Assembly: GCA_964563155.1 (NCBI GenBank)
Contig: CAZLVL010000015.1
Coordinates: 1 to 64,000, forward strand
DNA length: 64,000 nucleotides
From: DUPQ01 sp964563155
GTDB lineage: Bacteria > Bacillota > Clostridia > DUPQ01
Direction: 5' to 3'
Within the stretch, counting starts at the first letter, position 1; each line of letters begins with the position of its first letter. The notes below the pieces were generated by a model, which saw nothing but the letters and a program-made list of their open reading frames with translations, did not search any database and was not told the DNA's origin. Of the stretch, positions 1 through 7,304 are shown piece by piece. The position numbers and the translations under genes were made by a program.

Positions 1-268
1 TTTGTGAGTCCATTTGAACATATGTATATCTTTCCCCTTTTGAATCATATATTTCCACAATTGGCTCTAATCTGCAAATACCAATACAGCCTGTTAGGTG
101 TACATCAATATTTTCAATATTCTTTTCTTCTATAAGTTGTTTGAATTCTCTTATTACTGGGTCTGCACCTGCAGCTATACCACAAGTTGCCATACCAACG
201 AGAATTTTATAATCATAACTTTCTTTTACTCTGTTTTTTATTGTATTTAAGTCAGCAATTGATTTCAT
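1..268 (-). CDS. HndB-like [2Fe-2S] thioredoxin-like hydrogenase subunit (partial, C-terminus off window)
   Basis: This is the N-terminal 89 codons of a small [2Fe-2S] protein like HndB/HydC of NAD(P)-linked bifurcating [FeFe] hydrogenases, which passes electrons between the flavin subunit and the hydrogenase. The start is the ATG at 266-268, preceded by CGGAGGG. The translation has the family signatures GMATCGIAAGA and LTGCIGICRLEP, with spaced cysteines expected to ligand a cluster. The stop lies beyond the left edge. It follows hndA by 20 bp and is surely co-transcribed with it. The flavin (NuoF-like) and catalytic subunits would be expected further left. Alternatively it is the N-terminus of a fused NuoF-like protein, which the visible part cannot exclude. 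Confidence 0.85.
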   Translation of the reverse strand, partial: MKSIADLNTIKNRVKESYDYKILVGMATCGIAAGADPVIREFKQLIEEKNIENIDVHLTGCIGICRLEPIVEIYDSKGERYTYVQMDSQ

Positions 269-288
269 TAATTCCCTCCGTTAACTGA

Positions 289-762
289 TTAATATTTCTT
301 AAGTATTTTAGCAACATCCGCTGCACCAATAGCTCCATACACATCTTCATTAATCATCACAACAGGTGCAAGTCCGCATGCTCCAACACATCTACATGCA
401 TCTAATGAAAATTTTCCATCCTCTGTACATTGTCCTACTTCCACTCCAAGTTGCTTTACAAACTCTTGTAAAACATCGTCAGCTCCCTTTACATAGCAAG
501 CTGTACCTAAACAAACCTGTATTTTATATTCACCCTTGGGATAAAGAGAAAATCTTGTATAAAAGGTTACTACTGCATAAACTTCAGATAATGGAACATT
601 TAATTTCACTGCAATTGTTTCTTGTACGGCTAAGGGTAAATAACCGTATATTTCTTGGGCTTCGTGTAGTACTGGAATCAAAGGCGCCTTTGTATCCTTT
701 AATCTTTCCAAGACCTCTTGAAGTCTCACTTCCTTTTGGTCAGTATTACAGTTTTGACACAT
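289..762 (-). CDS. hndA: HndA/NuoE-like [2Fe-2S] subunit of bifurcating hydrogenase
   Basis: This is a NuoE/HndA-type thioredoxin-like [2Fe-2S] protein of about 157 residues, the usual length. The C-terminal half shows CLGTACYVKGA and later ACRCVGACGLAP, the four-cysteine pattern of the family. The N-terminal half is the usual helical part (PVLHEAQEIYGYLP). I start it at the ATG at 760-762 because a clear GGAGG lies 8 bases upstream. A longer reading from 780 would place that ribosome site inside the gene. It heads the hydrogenase operon, with a consensus-like promoter at 802-830. The likely role is NAD(P)H-linked electron transfer with HndB in the cytoplasm. The symbol hndA is used by family rather than nuoE because hndB, not nuoF, follows directly. 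Confidence 0.88.
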   Translation of the reverse strand: MCQNCNTDQKEVRLQEVLERLKDTKAPLIPVLHEAQEIYGYLPLAVQETIAVKLNVPLSEVYAVVTFYTRFSLYPKGEYKIQVCLGTACYVKGADDVLQEFVKQLGVEVGQCTEDGKFSLDACRCVGACGLAPVVMINEDVYGAIGAADVAKILKKY

Positions 763-801
763 TAAAATTACCTCCGGCATTATTTTGGTTTAACCTAAGA
801 C

Positions 802-830
802 ATTATAACAAGATAACATTGTTAAATCAA
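802..830 (-). promoter_or_regulatory. Sigma-A type promoter of the hnd operon
   Basis: Read on the minus strand, TTGATT (825-830) and TATAAT (802-807) are separated by 17 bp. The predicted transcript starts about 35 bases before the hndA start codon. Only sequence match supports this. Confidence 0.65.
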
Positions 831-882
831 TAACAAACAACTGATTTTTTGCTTTAATTTGTAAAATAAGTGGAATTATTCC

Positions 883-2016
883 TTAAAACTCAATATTGTA
901 AGTTTTGCCCTGAAAAAGGCCCCCTAAATACTGGAATTTTTTACTTAAAATATTTAAATCTGCATAATAATTTTCTTTAATAAAACCCTTTTTCTCAATT
1001 TTCATATAAAGAGCTGGGTTAGAAGTAGCAGATCTTAAAACTCTTTCTTGGTCAAAACCCTTTTCAATCATGTTATAGACCCCTTGCATCATTGTAATGG
1101 AAGAGCCTGCTATAGTCCCCTTTTCATTTGTTACAAGACCATCTTTAACACTAACAGTCATTTGTCCCAATTTATATTTTCCATCTTTCATACCAGATGC
1201 TGCAATACTATCGGTAACCATTATTAAAGCAGAGGGTTTTTTAAGTTTAAATAATATTTTTAGCATATTCTCTTCTATATGATAGAGGTCAGGAATATAC
1301 TCACATGAAACCTCATCATGTAAAAGAGCAGCACCTGTAATAGAGACTTCTCTGTGATGAAGCTGGGGCATTGCGTTAAAGTGGTGAGTTGACAAAAGAT
1401 AGCCATTATTAAAAGCATCTATTGCACTATGAGCATCACAGGTAGTGTGACCAAAAGAAACTAATATACCTAGATTATTCAAAAACTTTGCTAAAGCAAA
1501 ATCCTCATCTAATTCGCAGGCAATTGTCACTCTTTTTATTAATGAATAATATTTAGGCTCAATTTCTTTAAAATGAGATATTTTAGGGGGCAAGATATAA
1601 TCGATAATATGAGCTCCAGTTTTTTCTTGATTTATGAAGGGTCCTTCTAGGTGAAATCCTGAAAAGGCTGGATGTTCATAATCAATAAAAATCTCTAATA
1701 ATTTATTTATATCTTCTAATGGCATAGTCACACTGGTAGGAACAAGAGAGGTGGTACCTTTACTCACATACAAATCGAAAATTTTATCTAAGTCTTCTTT
1801 GTCATTGATATAAGAAAAGTCATAACCTCCAATTCCATGACTATGAATGTCTATAAAGCCTGGAGTTAGAATTTGGCCCTTTAAATCTAGTGCTTTTTTA
1901 TTTCCTATATCTAAATCTTTTCCAATTTTCACTATTAAATTATCTTTTATCTCTAGATCCAAAAGATCATCAAAAAACTTTATTCCATCAAATATTTTGC
2001 AATTTTTTAGTATCAT
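883..2016 (-). CDS. nagA: N-acetylglucosamine-6-phosphate deacetylase
   Basis: NagA removes acetate from GlcNAc-6-phosphate to give GlcN-6-phosphate, in amino-sugar breakdown and cell-wall recycling. The 377-residue protein has the amidohydrolase layout: metal motif DIHSHGIGG, HLEGPFI with the metal-binding Glu, FGHTTCDAH, STHHFNAM and the catalytic-Asp region MVTDSIAASG. The start at 2016 is chosen over an upstream in-frame TTG (2082) because homologs begin with MILKN-like sequence and a GAGG site precedes it inside the end of recG. It is 8 bp downstream of recG and probably co-transcribed. Its partner nagB lies 15 kb away (17068), so the pathway is split over two loci. Confidence 0.92.
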   Translation of the reverse strand: MILKNCKIFDGIKFFDDLLDLEIKDNLIVKIGKDLDIGNKKALDLKGQILTPGFIDIHSHGIGGYDFSYINDKEDLDKIFDLYVSKGTTSLVPTSVTMPLEDINKLLEIFIDYEHPAFSGFHLEGPFINQEKTGAHIIDYILPPKISHFKEIEPKYYSLIKRVTIACELDEDFALAKFLNNLGILVSFGHTTCDAHSAIDAFNNGYLLSTHHFNAMPQLHHREVSITGAALLHDEVSCEYIPDLYHIEENMLKILFKLKKPSALIMVTDSIAASGMKDGKYKLGQMTVSVKDGLVTNEKGTIAGSSITMMQGVYNMIEKGFDQERVLRSATSNPALYMKIEKKGFIKENYYADLNILSKKFQYLGGLFQGKTYNIEF

Positions 2017-2024
2017 TTCTAACC

Positions 2025-4040
2025 TCACAAATTTCCATAGCCTATATATAGCAATTCTTCTTCTAGTAGATTTTTGTAACACTCAGACCTCTTTATTTCA
2101 TCTACAAGGGCTTTTTGAGTCAATTTTAATATATCCATATCTTCATATAGATTGGCAATTTTAAACTCAGGAAGTCCATGTTGTTTAACTCCAAAGAAGT
2201 CTCCAGGACCTCTTAAAGCTAAGTCCTCTTCTGCTAAATAAAAGCCATCATTGGAGCTTACCATAGCATCCATTCTCTTTTTTGCATTTTCACTTTCAGA
2301 TTGATTAAACAAGATACAGTAGGCTTGAATATTTGATCTACCAACCCTACCTCTTAATTGGTGCAATTGAGATAAACCAAATTGTTGTGCATCTTCAATT
2401 ACAATTAAACCAGCATTAGCAATGTCAATACCTACCTCAATAATGGTTGTTGTAACCAGTACTTGACTTTTTTTATCTAAAAAATCATTAATGATTTCTG
2501 ACTTTTCCTTGTTTTTCATTTGACCATGTAAGACATCAACCTTTAGTTTTGGAAGGTTCTTACTATAAAATTCAAACTTTGTTGTTACATCAGATATATC
2601 TATATCTGGATTTTCATAAATTGAAGGACAAACTATAAATACTTGCTGTCCTTGGTTTACTATTTTTTCTATAAAAGCAATTATTCTTTGTCTATATGAT
2701 TCATCTACAGCATAGGTTAATACTTTTTTTCTTTCTTTTGGCATTTCTTTTATGGTAGAAATATCCAAGTCCCCGTAAATAACCAAGGCCAAGGTTCTGG
2801 GTATAGGAGTAGCGGACATTACTAAAAGGTGGGGTTGTCTTCCCTTTTGCGAAAATTCTGTTCTTTGAGAAACACCAAATCTGTGTTGTTCGTCGGTTAT
2901 GCAAAGAGTTAGGTTTTTAAATTTAACATCCTTTTGAATTAAGGCATGGGTTCCTATGACAAGGTCAACTTGTCCATTTTCTATTTTAGAATAAGCTTCT
3001 TCTTTTTCTTTTTTACTAAGACTGCCAACAAGTAATAGACACCTTACCCCTAAGGGGCTTAAATCCTTTTGTGCATTTTCAAAATGTTGCTTTGCCAGTA
3101 TTTCTGTAGGTACCATAAGGGCACTTTGGTCCCCTTTTTCAAATACTTTTAGTACAGCATAGAAACTTACTAGGGTTTTACCACTACCTACATCCCCTTG
3201 TAGTAGCCTACTCATTAATTTACCTGATTTAAGATCCATATCAATATCTTTTATAGCTTGTACTTGGCCATTAGTTAGAGTGAATGGAAGATTCTTAATA
3301 TAAGTATTGGCAACATTTGAATTAGTATATACATTTCCTTTTCTACTAACCTTATTATTCTCTTTAATGGTGAATAAGGCTAATTGCATTAAGAACAATT
3401 CTTCAAATACTAATCTTCTTCTAGCATCATAAAAGGCTTTGGGACTAGAAGGATAATGTATATTCTTTATTGCCAACTCTTTATCCATAAGATTATATTT
3501 TTTCCTAACATCCTCTGGTAAGGTCTCTTTAATCAAATGACCAGTATAATCTAAGGCACTTTTTATAGATTTTCTTATCTCATACTGGGCTATATGGGTA
3601 TTTTTAGGATAAACAGGCTCAATTCTAATAAAGTCTTCTTTTTTAAAGGAAAACTCTGGATTGGTTAAACTATAAAAAAAGCCTTTTTTTTCAGCTTTTC
3701 CAAAAAGATATATAAAAGAACCATTTCTTAATACTTTGCTTAAATAACTTTGATTAAACCAGGTTAAATTAATCTCCCCTGTTTCATCTTTAAAAATAGC
3801 GTTTGTAATATGAAGACGTCTTCCATAGGGCATATATTTAGAACTTATATTGGAAATAACTCCTTTTAAAGAAACATAGGAGTTTTCTTCAATTTGTGAA
3901 ATGTTAATAACCTTGGTTCTATCTAAATACTGCCTAGGATAATATAAAAGAAGGTCCTTTACATTGTGAATGTCTAAAGTATTAAGTTTTTCTTGGGTCT
4001 TTACTCCAATACCCTTAACTTTTGTAAGTTCATTAATCAT
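2025..4040 (-). CDS. recG: ATP-dependent DNA helicase RecG
   Basis: RecG remodels stalled replication forks and Holliday junctions. The 671-residue length is normal. In order it shows the N-terminal wedge/OB domain (to about residue 160), helicase motif I GDVGSGKT (282-289), DEQH (383-386), SATPIPRTLAL and the C-terminal helicase half with TTTIIEVGIDIANA and QLHQLRGRVGR. It sits between a LacX-like gene (72 bp upstream) and nagA (8 bp downstream) on the same strand. The nagA ribosome site lies within its last codons, suggesting translational coupling. Nothing unusual is seen in its motifs. Confidence 0.96.
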   Translation of the reverse strand: MINELTKVKGIGVKTQEKLNTLDIHNVKDLLLYYPRQYLDRTKVINISQIEENSYVSLKGVISNISSKYMPYGRRLHITNAIFKDETGEINLTWFNQSYLSKVLRNGSFIYLFGKAEKKGFFYSLTNPEFSFKKEDFIRIEPVYPKNTHIAQYEIRKSIKSALDYTGHLIKETLPEDVRKKYNLMDKELAIKNIHYPSSPKAFYDARRRLVFEELFLMQLALFTIKENNKVSRKGNVYTNSNVANTYIKNLPFTLTNGQVQAIKDIDMDLKSGKLMSRLLQGDVGSGKTLVSFYAVLKVFEKGDQSALMVPTEILAKQHFENAQKDLSPLGVRCLLLVGSLSKKEKEEAYSKIENGQVDLVIGTHALIQKDVKFKNLTLCITDEQHRFGVSQRTEFSQKGRQPHLLVMSATPIPRTLALVIYGDLDISTIKEMPKERKKVLTYAVDESYRQRIIAFIEKIVNQGQQVFIVCPSIYENPDIDISDVTTKFEFYSKNLPKLKVDVLHGQMKNKEKSEIINDFLDKKSQVLVTTTIIEVGIDIANAGLIVIEDAQQFGLSQLHQLRGRVGRSNIQAYCILFNQSESENAKKRMDAMVSSNDGFYLAEEDLALRGPGDFFGVKQHGLPEFKIANLYEDMDILKLTQKALVDEIKRSECYKNLLEEELLYIGYGNL

Positions 4041-4112
4041 TTCATATTAACCTTAAAATCTAAGTAAACAACAAATAAAAAAACCTAAGAGAAAAATAGT
4101 ACAGATAATTGA

Positions 4113-4982
4113 CTAATTAATCTCTATAGTATAAGTCAATAAATCACTTCTTTGAGCTTCTAGTTTTCTTATTCCAACTTTATTTATTAAGTCTTTATCT
4201 ATATAGTTGCAATCAGGTAAAGTTGACCATGGTTCAACACAAATATAACCAGATTCATAGGGTCTAGTCCAAATACCTAGATAAGCAAAGTCTTCAAAGT
4301 CCACCTTTACGCTTTTTTTACTGCCTTGGGTGCCTAAGTAGATTGATTTTTCCTTCATTTTGCTAGTATCTAATACAAGTGCATCATTTTTAAAGACAGA
4401 TGGGTCCAAAAAAAGTTTGTTTGAGTCTAGTCTAATCTCTGTTAAGCCTTCATTAAACATAATGTTTTCATCCGTAGTATATGTGTATACTGAAGCATCT
4501 GAAAATTCTATGTAGTATTTACCCATTGGTCTATCACTGACAAAATTTAAATTAAAGCCTTCATGACCTCCAACTTCATAATACATATCCTTGTATCCCT
4601 TGTTTAATATCATATACTGCTTTTTTATGACATTATCCATTAACTCATAAGTAATAAATAATTGAAAATCAAAAGGATATGATTCATATGTATCGCTAGA
4701 AGAACTTAGTAAAAAAGAAACATAGTTTTCATTTTTTTCTGTCACTTCAAAAAGTGCATCCTTTGCAAAACCATGAATCTTCATCTTGTAGCTTCTATTA
4801 TTAAAAGTGTATTCTTCATCTTTTAATCTTCCGATAATTGGAAACAAATTAGGAGCTTGACCTGACCAAATATTAGGGTCACCTTGCCATAGATATTCAT
4901 CTTTCTTCTTCTTAATGGATACAATTTCTGCACCCATTTTTTTAATACTTACACTTATCAAATCATTGCTTAATTCTACCAT
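4113..4982 (-). CDS. Aldose 1-epimerase family protein, LacX-like
   Basis: This is a 289-residue member of the galactose mutarotase superfamily, LacX-like branch, which interconverts alpha and beta anomers of sugars or sugar phosphates. Recognisable parts are the N-terminal GAEIVSIKKK-DEYLWQGDP segment, APNLFPIIGRL, KIHGFAKD, GGHEGFN and the C-terminal GIWTRPYESGYICVEPW. The catalytic glutamate is probably that in VEPW and the histidines those in HGF and GGHEGF, by analogy with the family. It has its own promoter (5000-5029), back to back with that of the HPr-like gene. Its exact substrate cannot be read from sequence; neighbouring nagA makes an amino-sugar role possible but unproven. Confidence 0.88.
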   Translation of the reverse strand: MVELSNDLISVSIKKMGAEIVSIKKKKDEYLWQGDPNIWSGQAPNLFPIIGRLKDEEYTFNNRSYKMKIHGFAKDALFEVTEKNENYVSFLLSSSSDTYESYPFDFQLFITYELMDNVIKKQYMILNKGYKDMYYEVGGHEGFNLNFVSDRPMGKYYIEFSDASVYTYTTDENIMFNEGLTEIRLDSNKLFLDPSVFKNDALVLDTSKMKEKSIYLGTQGSKKSVKVDFEDFAYLGIWTRPYESGYICVEPWSTLPDCNYIDKDLINKVGIRKLEAQRSDLLTYTIEIN

Positions 4983-4999
4983 AATCCACCTCTTGTAAT

Positions 5000-5029
5000 A
5001 TTATATCATCATTGATGTTTATGTAACAA
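5000..5029 (-). promoter_or_regulatory. Promoter of the lacX-like gene
   Basis: On the minus strand TTGTTA (5024-5029) and TATAAT (5000-5005) are 18 bp apart. It overlaps the oppositely oriented promoter at 5012-5040, so the two genes may compete for polymerase or share a regulator. Confidence 0.55.
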
Positions 5030-5040
5030 TATGCTATATT
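5012..5040 (+). promoter_or_regulatory. Extended -10 promoter of the HPr-like gene
   Basis: TTGATG (5012-5017), 17 bp spacer and TATATT (5035-5040), with an upstream TGC giving an extended -10 element. A strong GGAGG site (5064-5068) follows, 6 bases before the start codon. Confidence 0.6.
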
Positions 5041-5074
5041 ATGTCTTGCTGAATATAAATTTAGGAGGAGATAT

Positions 5075-5302
5075 ATGGAAAAGTCTATAAAAATAAACTT
5101 TTTATCTATAAGTGACGTAAAAGAATTTGCTGATTTAGTTTCAGCTTTTGATTATGATATTGACCTAGTTTCAGGTAGATATGTTGTAGATGCTAAATCA
5201 ATTATGGGAATTTTTTCTCTAGACTTAAGTAAACCTATTTCTTTAGTTGCCCATACTGATAATGTTGAAACCTTATTAGAAGCTATTAAAAAGTTTGTAT
5301 AA
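5075..5302 (+). CDS. HPr-family protein without the active-site histidine (Crh-like)
   Basis: This 75-residue protein has the HPr fold signature in its middle, with YVVDAKSIMGIFSLDLSKP closely matching the regulatory-serine loop of HPr. Ser42 would be the HPr kinase site. The N-terminal segment that in HPr carries the phosphotransfer histidine (GLHARPA) is replaced by SISDVKEFADLV and has no histidine. It therefore cannot take part in PTS phosphotransfer in the usual way, but could act like Crh as a signalling partner. Similar His-less HPr-like proteins are known to me from Clostridia; their role is not established. It is one of only three plus-strand genes here, is monocistronic, and ends at a strong terminator. 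Confidence 0.8.
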   Translation: MEKSIKINFLSISDVKEFADLVSAFDYDIDLVSGRYVVDAKSIMGIFSLDLSKPISLVAHTDNVETLLEAIKKFV

Positions 5303-5332
5303 AATTCAAAAAACAAAATAAGGCAACAAAAA

Positions 5333-5351
5333 AACGAAGTCCTGCTTCGTT
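5333..5351. terminator. Bidirectional intrinsic terminator
   Basis: A perfect 7-bp stem, AACGAAG/CTTCGTT, with a 5-base loop lies between the convergent HPr-like and mrp genes. On the minus strand the stem runs into seven Ts; on the plus strand it is followed by ATTTTTG. It can serve both genes. Confidence 0.85.
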
Positions 5352-5411
5352 ATTTTTGTCTTTATCTTTATATAATACTTTTTCTCTTTTTTACAGTTTC
5401 GTCCTTTTTTA

Positions 5412-6221
5412 TTATTTATTGATCTTAGTCAAAACATTAACTGTATTTTCTATATAAGTATTTTCTGCTAATTCTACTAAGCCCCTATCGATAGCTCCTG
5501 CTAATTTCTTATCAAAAGGAATTTTATCCAATAAAGGAATACTTAAATTACTTTCTTTTTCACTTCCAAATAAATCAATCTTATTTCCACAATCATCACA
5601 AACTACATAAGAAAAGTTTTGTACTGCTCCAAGTATTTTAATATCCATCATTTCAGCCATCTTAATAGCTTTTTCAACAATCATAGATACTAAGTCTTGA
5701 GGTGATGTAACAATGACAGCGTAATCCACTGGTAATGATTGGAAGATGGTTAAAGCAACATCCCCTGTTCCTGGTGGAAGATCAATTAAAAGATAATCTA
5801 ACTCACCCCAGACAACATCGGTATAAAATTGTTTTAGAACTCCAGAAATTATAGGGCCTCTCCAAAGTACAGGATCAGTAGCATCATCTAAAAGTAGATT
5901 TATACTGATTATTTTAGTACCTAAAGTGGTTTTAGCAGGATATATTCCAGCTTCACTACCCTTTACTTTTTCGTTTAAATTAAAGGCTCTGGGAATGGAA
6001 GGTCCTGTTATGTCTGCATCTAAGATACCCACCTTATAGCCTTGTCTGGTCAGCTCTACAGCCATTAAGGAGGTAACCATACTTTTACCAACGCCACCTT
6101 TTCCACTTAAAACAGCTATAACATTTTTAATTTGTGAAAAGTCATTGGGTCTTTCTTTTTCAATTCTGCTTTCGCAATCTGCTTGAGAGCAATTGGAACA
6201 ATCTGTGTTACATTCAGTCAT
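5412..6221 (-). CDS. mrp: Mrp/NBP35-family iron-sulfur cluster carrier ATPase
   Basis: This is an Mrp/ApbC/NBP35 P-loop ATPase of 269 residues that carries and delivers Fe-S clusters in the cytoplasm. It has the deviant Walker A GKGGVGKS (40-47), LDADITGPS, DLPPGTGD and a CxxC pair at Cys208/Cys211 expected to bridge a cluster between two subunits. The N-terminus adds a cysteine-rich tail (Cys4, 8, 11, 16), as in NBP35-type members. It is 10 bp downstream of the substrate-binding lipoprotein gene, preceded by GGGAGAAG, and probably shares its transcript. The terminator at 5333-5351 ends the unit. Confidence 0.93.
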   Translation of the reverse strand: MTECNTDCSNCSQADCESRIEKERPNDFSQIKNVIAVLSGKGGVGKSMVTSLMAVELTRQGYKVGILDADITGPSIPRAFNLNEKVKGSEAGIYPAKTTLGTKIISINLLLDDATDPVLWRGPIISGVLKQFYTDVVWGELDYLLIDLPPGTGDVALTIFQSLPVDYAVIVTSPQDLVSMIVEKAIKMAEMMDIKILGAVQNFSYVVCDDCGNKIDLFGSEKESNLSIPLLDKIPFDKKLAGAIDRGLVELAENTYIENTVNVLTKINK

Positions 6222-6231
6222 TTTCTTCTCC

Positions 6232-7233
6232 CTATCTCATGTAATAAATGTTGGCATCTGGTAATTTGCCACCAACACTTGCTGGGTTATTATTGTGTAA
6301 GAATTCAAAAAAGGCATTTAAAGAGTTAACAGCATCTTTTGCGTCAATGTAAACTATATTACAGTTTGGAATAGCTTTTTCTGCAACTTCTCTGTTGTCA
6401 ATTATTTCTGAACTTACAATTAAATCCGCTGCATTATATGGTTCTGCTAAAACCCATTCAATAGATGCTTTGTACTCATCTAAGAAGGTGTTTACTTCTG
6501 TGGGATTTTCTTCAATAAAGCTTTTTTGAGCTACCAAACATCCCATTGACAAGGTTATACCTGGTGCAACCTTTTCCCATTCAGTGTTTAGGTCTATTGC
6601 ATGAACTATAGTATCATCTTTATTCATAACTGTTGAAACAAAGGGTTCAGGCAACATTACTATGTCAGCTTGGCCAGAAAGAAAGAGGGTTGCTACTTCA
6701 CTTTGTTCACCCTTATATACAATTTCTACATCCTTGTCAGTGTCAATTCCATTTTCTTGTAAAATGTATTCTAAAACATATTGTGGTAAAGAACCTTGTC
6801 CACTTGCAATTATTGTTTTACCTTTTAGATCTGCAACTGAATTAATTGTTCCAGACTTATCTAAGATATGTAAAACCCCTAATGTGTGTACAGCAAGAAT
6901 TTGTATGTCACCTTCTGTTCTATTGTATAAAACGGCAGCTAAATTAGTTGGTACTGCTGCTATGGATATGGATTTGTCTAAAAGTCCAGCTACTACTGTT
7001 TCAGTAGAGGTCATTATTTCAAACTTAGTATTCACATAATCTGATAATGAAATTATTTCATTCATTACTCTAACCATACCTATACCAGTAGGGCCTTTCA
7101 TGGCTACAATCTTGGCGTTAATTGGTTTTATTGGTGGATTTGTATCAAAGACTTTCTTACATCCGCTAATGGAAATAACCATAATTGCTAAAATAATAAA
7201 GCTAATAATTGTTATCGTTTTTTTCTTGTTCAT
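6232..7233 (-). CDS. ABC-type substrate-binding lipoprotein, NitT/TauT-like
   Basis: This is a 333-residue secreted lipoprotein: basic start, hydrophobic stretch and lipobox ISISGC near residue 25. The mature part looks like a NitT/TauT/SsuA-type periplasmic binding fold, with ATLFLSGQADIVMLPEPFVS and an early MKGPTGIGM segment that could line the ligand pocket. Such proteins feed an ABC permease and ATPase, but neither gene is present here; the only co-oriented partner is mrp, 10 bp downstream. The ligand is unknown; small anions, thiamine precursors or a metal-related substrate are all possible within the family. It has its own promoter at 7277-7304 and an AAAGGA ribosome site. Confidence 0.8.
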   Translation of the reverse strand: MNKKKTITIISFIILAIMVISISGCKKVFDTNPPIKPINAKIVAMKGPTGIGMVRVMNEIISLSDYVNTKFEIMTSTETVVAGLLDKSISIAAVPTNLAAVLYNRTEGDIQILAVHTLGVLHILDKSGTINSVADLKGKTIIASGQGSLPQYVLEYILQENGIDTDKDVEIVYKGEQSEVATLFLSGQADIVMLPEPFVSTVMNKDDTIVHAIDLNTEWEKVAPGITLSMGCLVAQKSFIEENPTEVNTFLDEYKASIEWVLAEPYNAADLIVSSEIIDNREVAEKAIPNCNIVYIDAKDAVNSLNAFFEFLHNNNPASVGGKLPDANIYYMR

Positions 7234-7276
7234 AGTAAATCCTTTCTTCGGTTACTCTCAGGTAACTCCCATAACA

Positions 7277-7304
7277 ATTATAGTCTTTAATTTTTTAATT
7301 ACAA
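7277..7304 (-). promoter_or_regulatory. Promoter of the lipoprotein-mrp unit
   Basis: On the minus strand TTGTAA (7299-7304) and TATAAT (7277-7282) are 16 bp apart. The -35 element overlaps the last codons of ligA. The short leader holds a 5-bp hairpin (7251-7266) with loop CTGAGA. Confidence 0.55.

Noticed and set aside
7251..7266. Possible TPP riboswitch (CTGAGA) before the lipoprotein gene
   Set aside because: Only a 5-bp hairpin with this loop is present; the second conserved TPP segment and the size of about 100 bases are missing.
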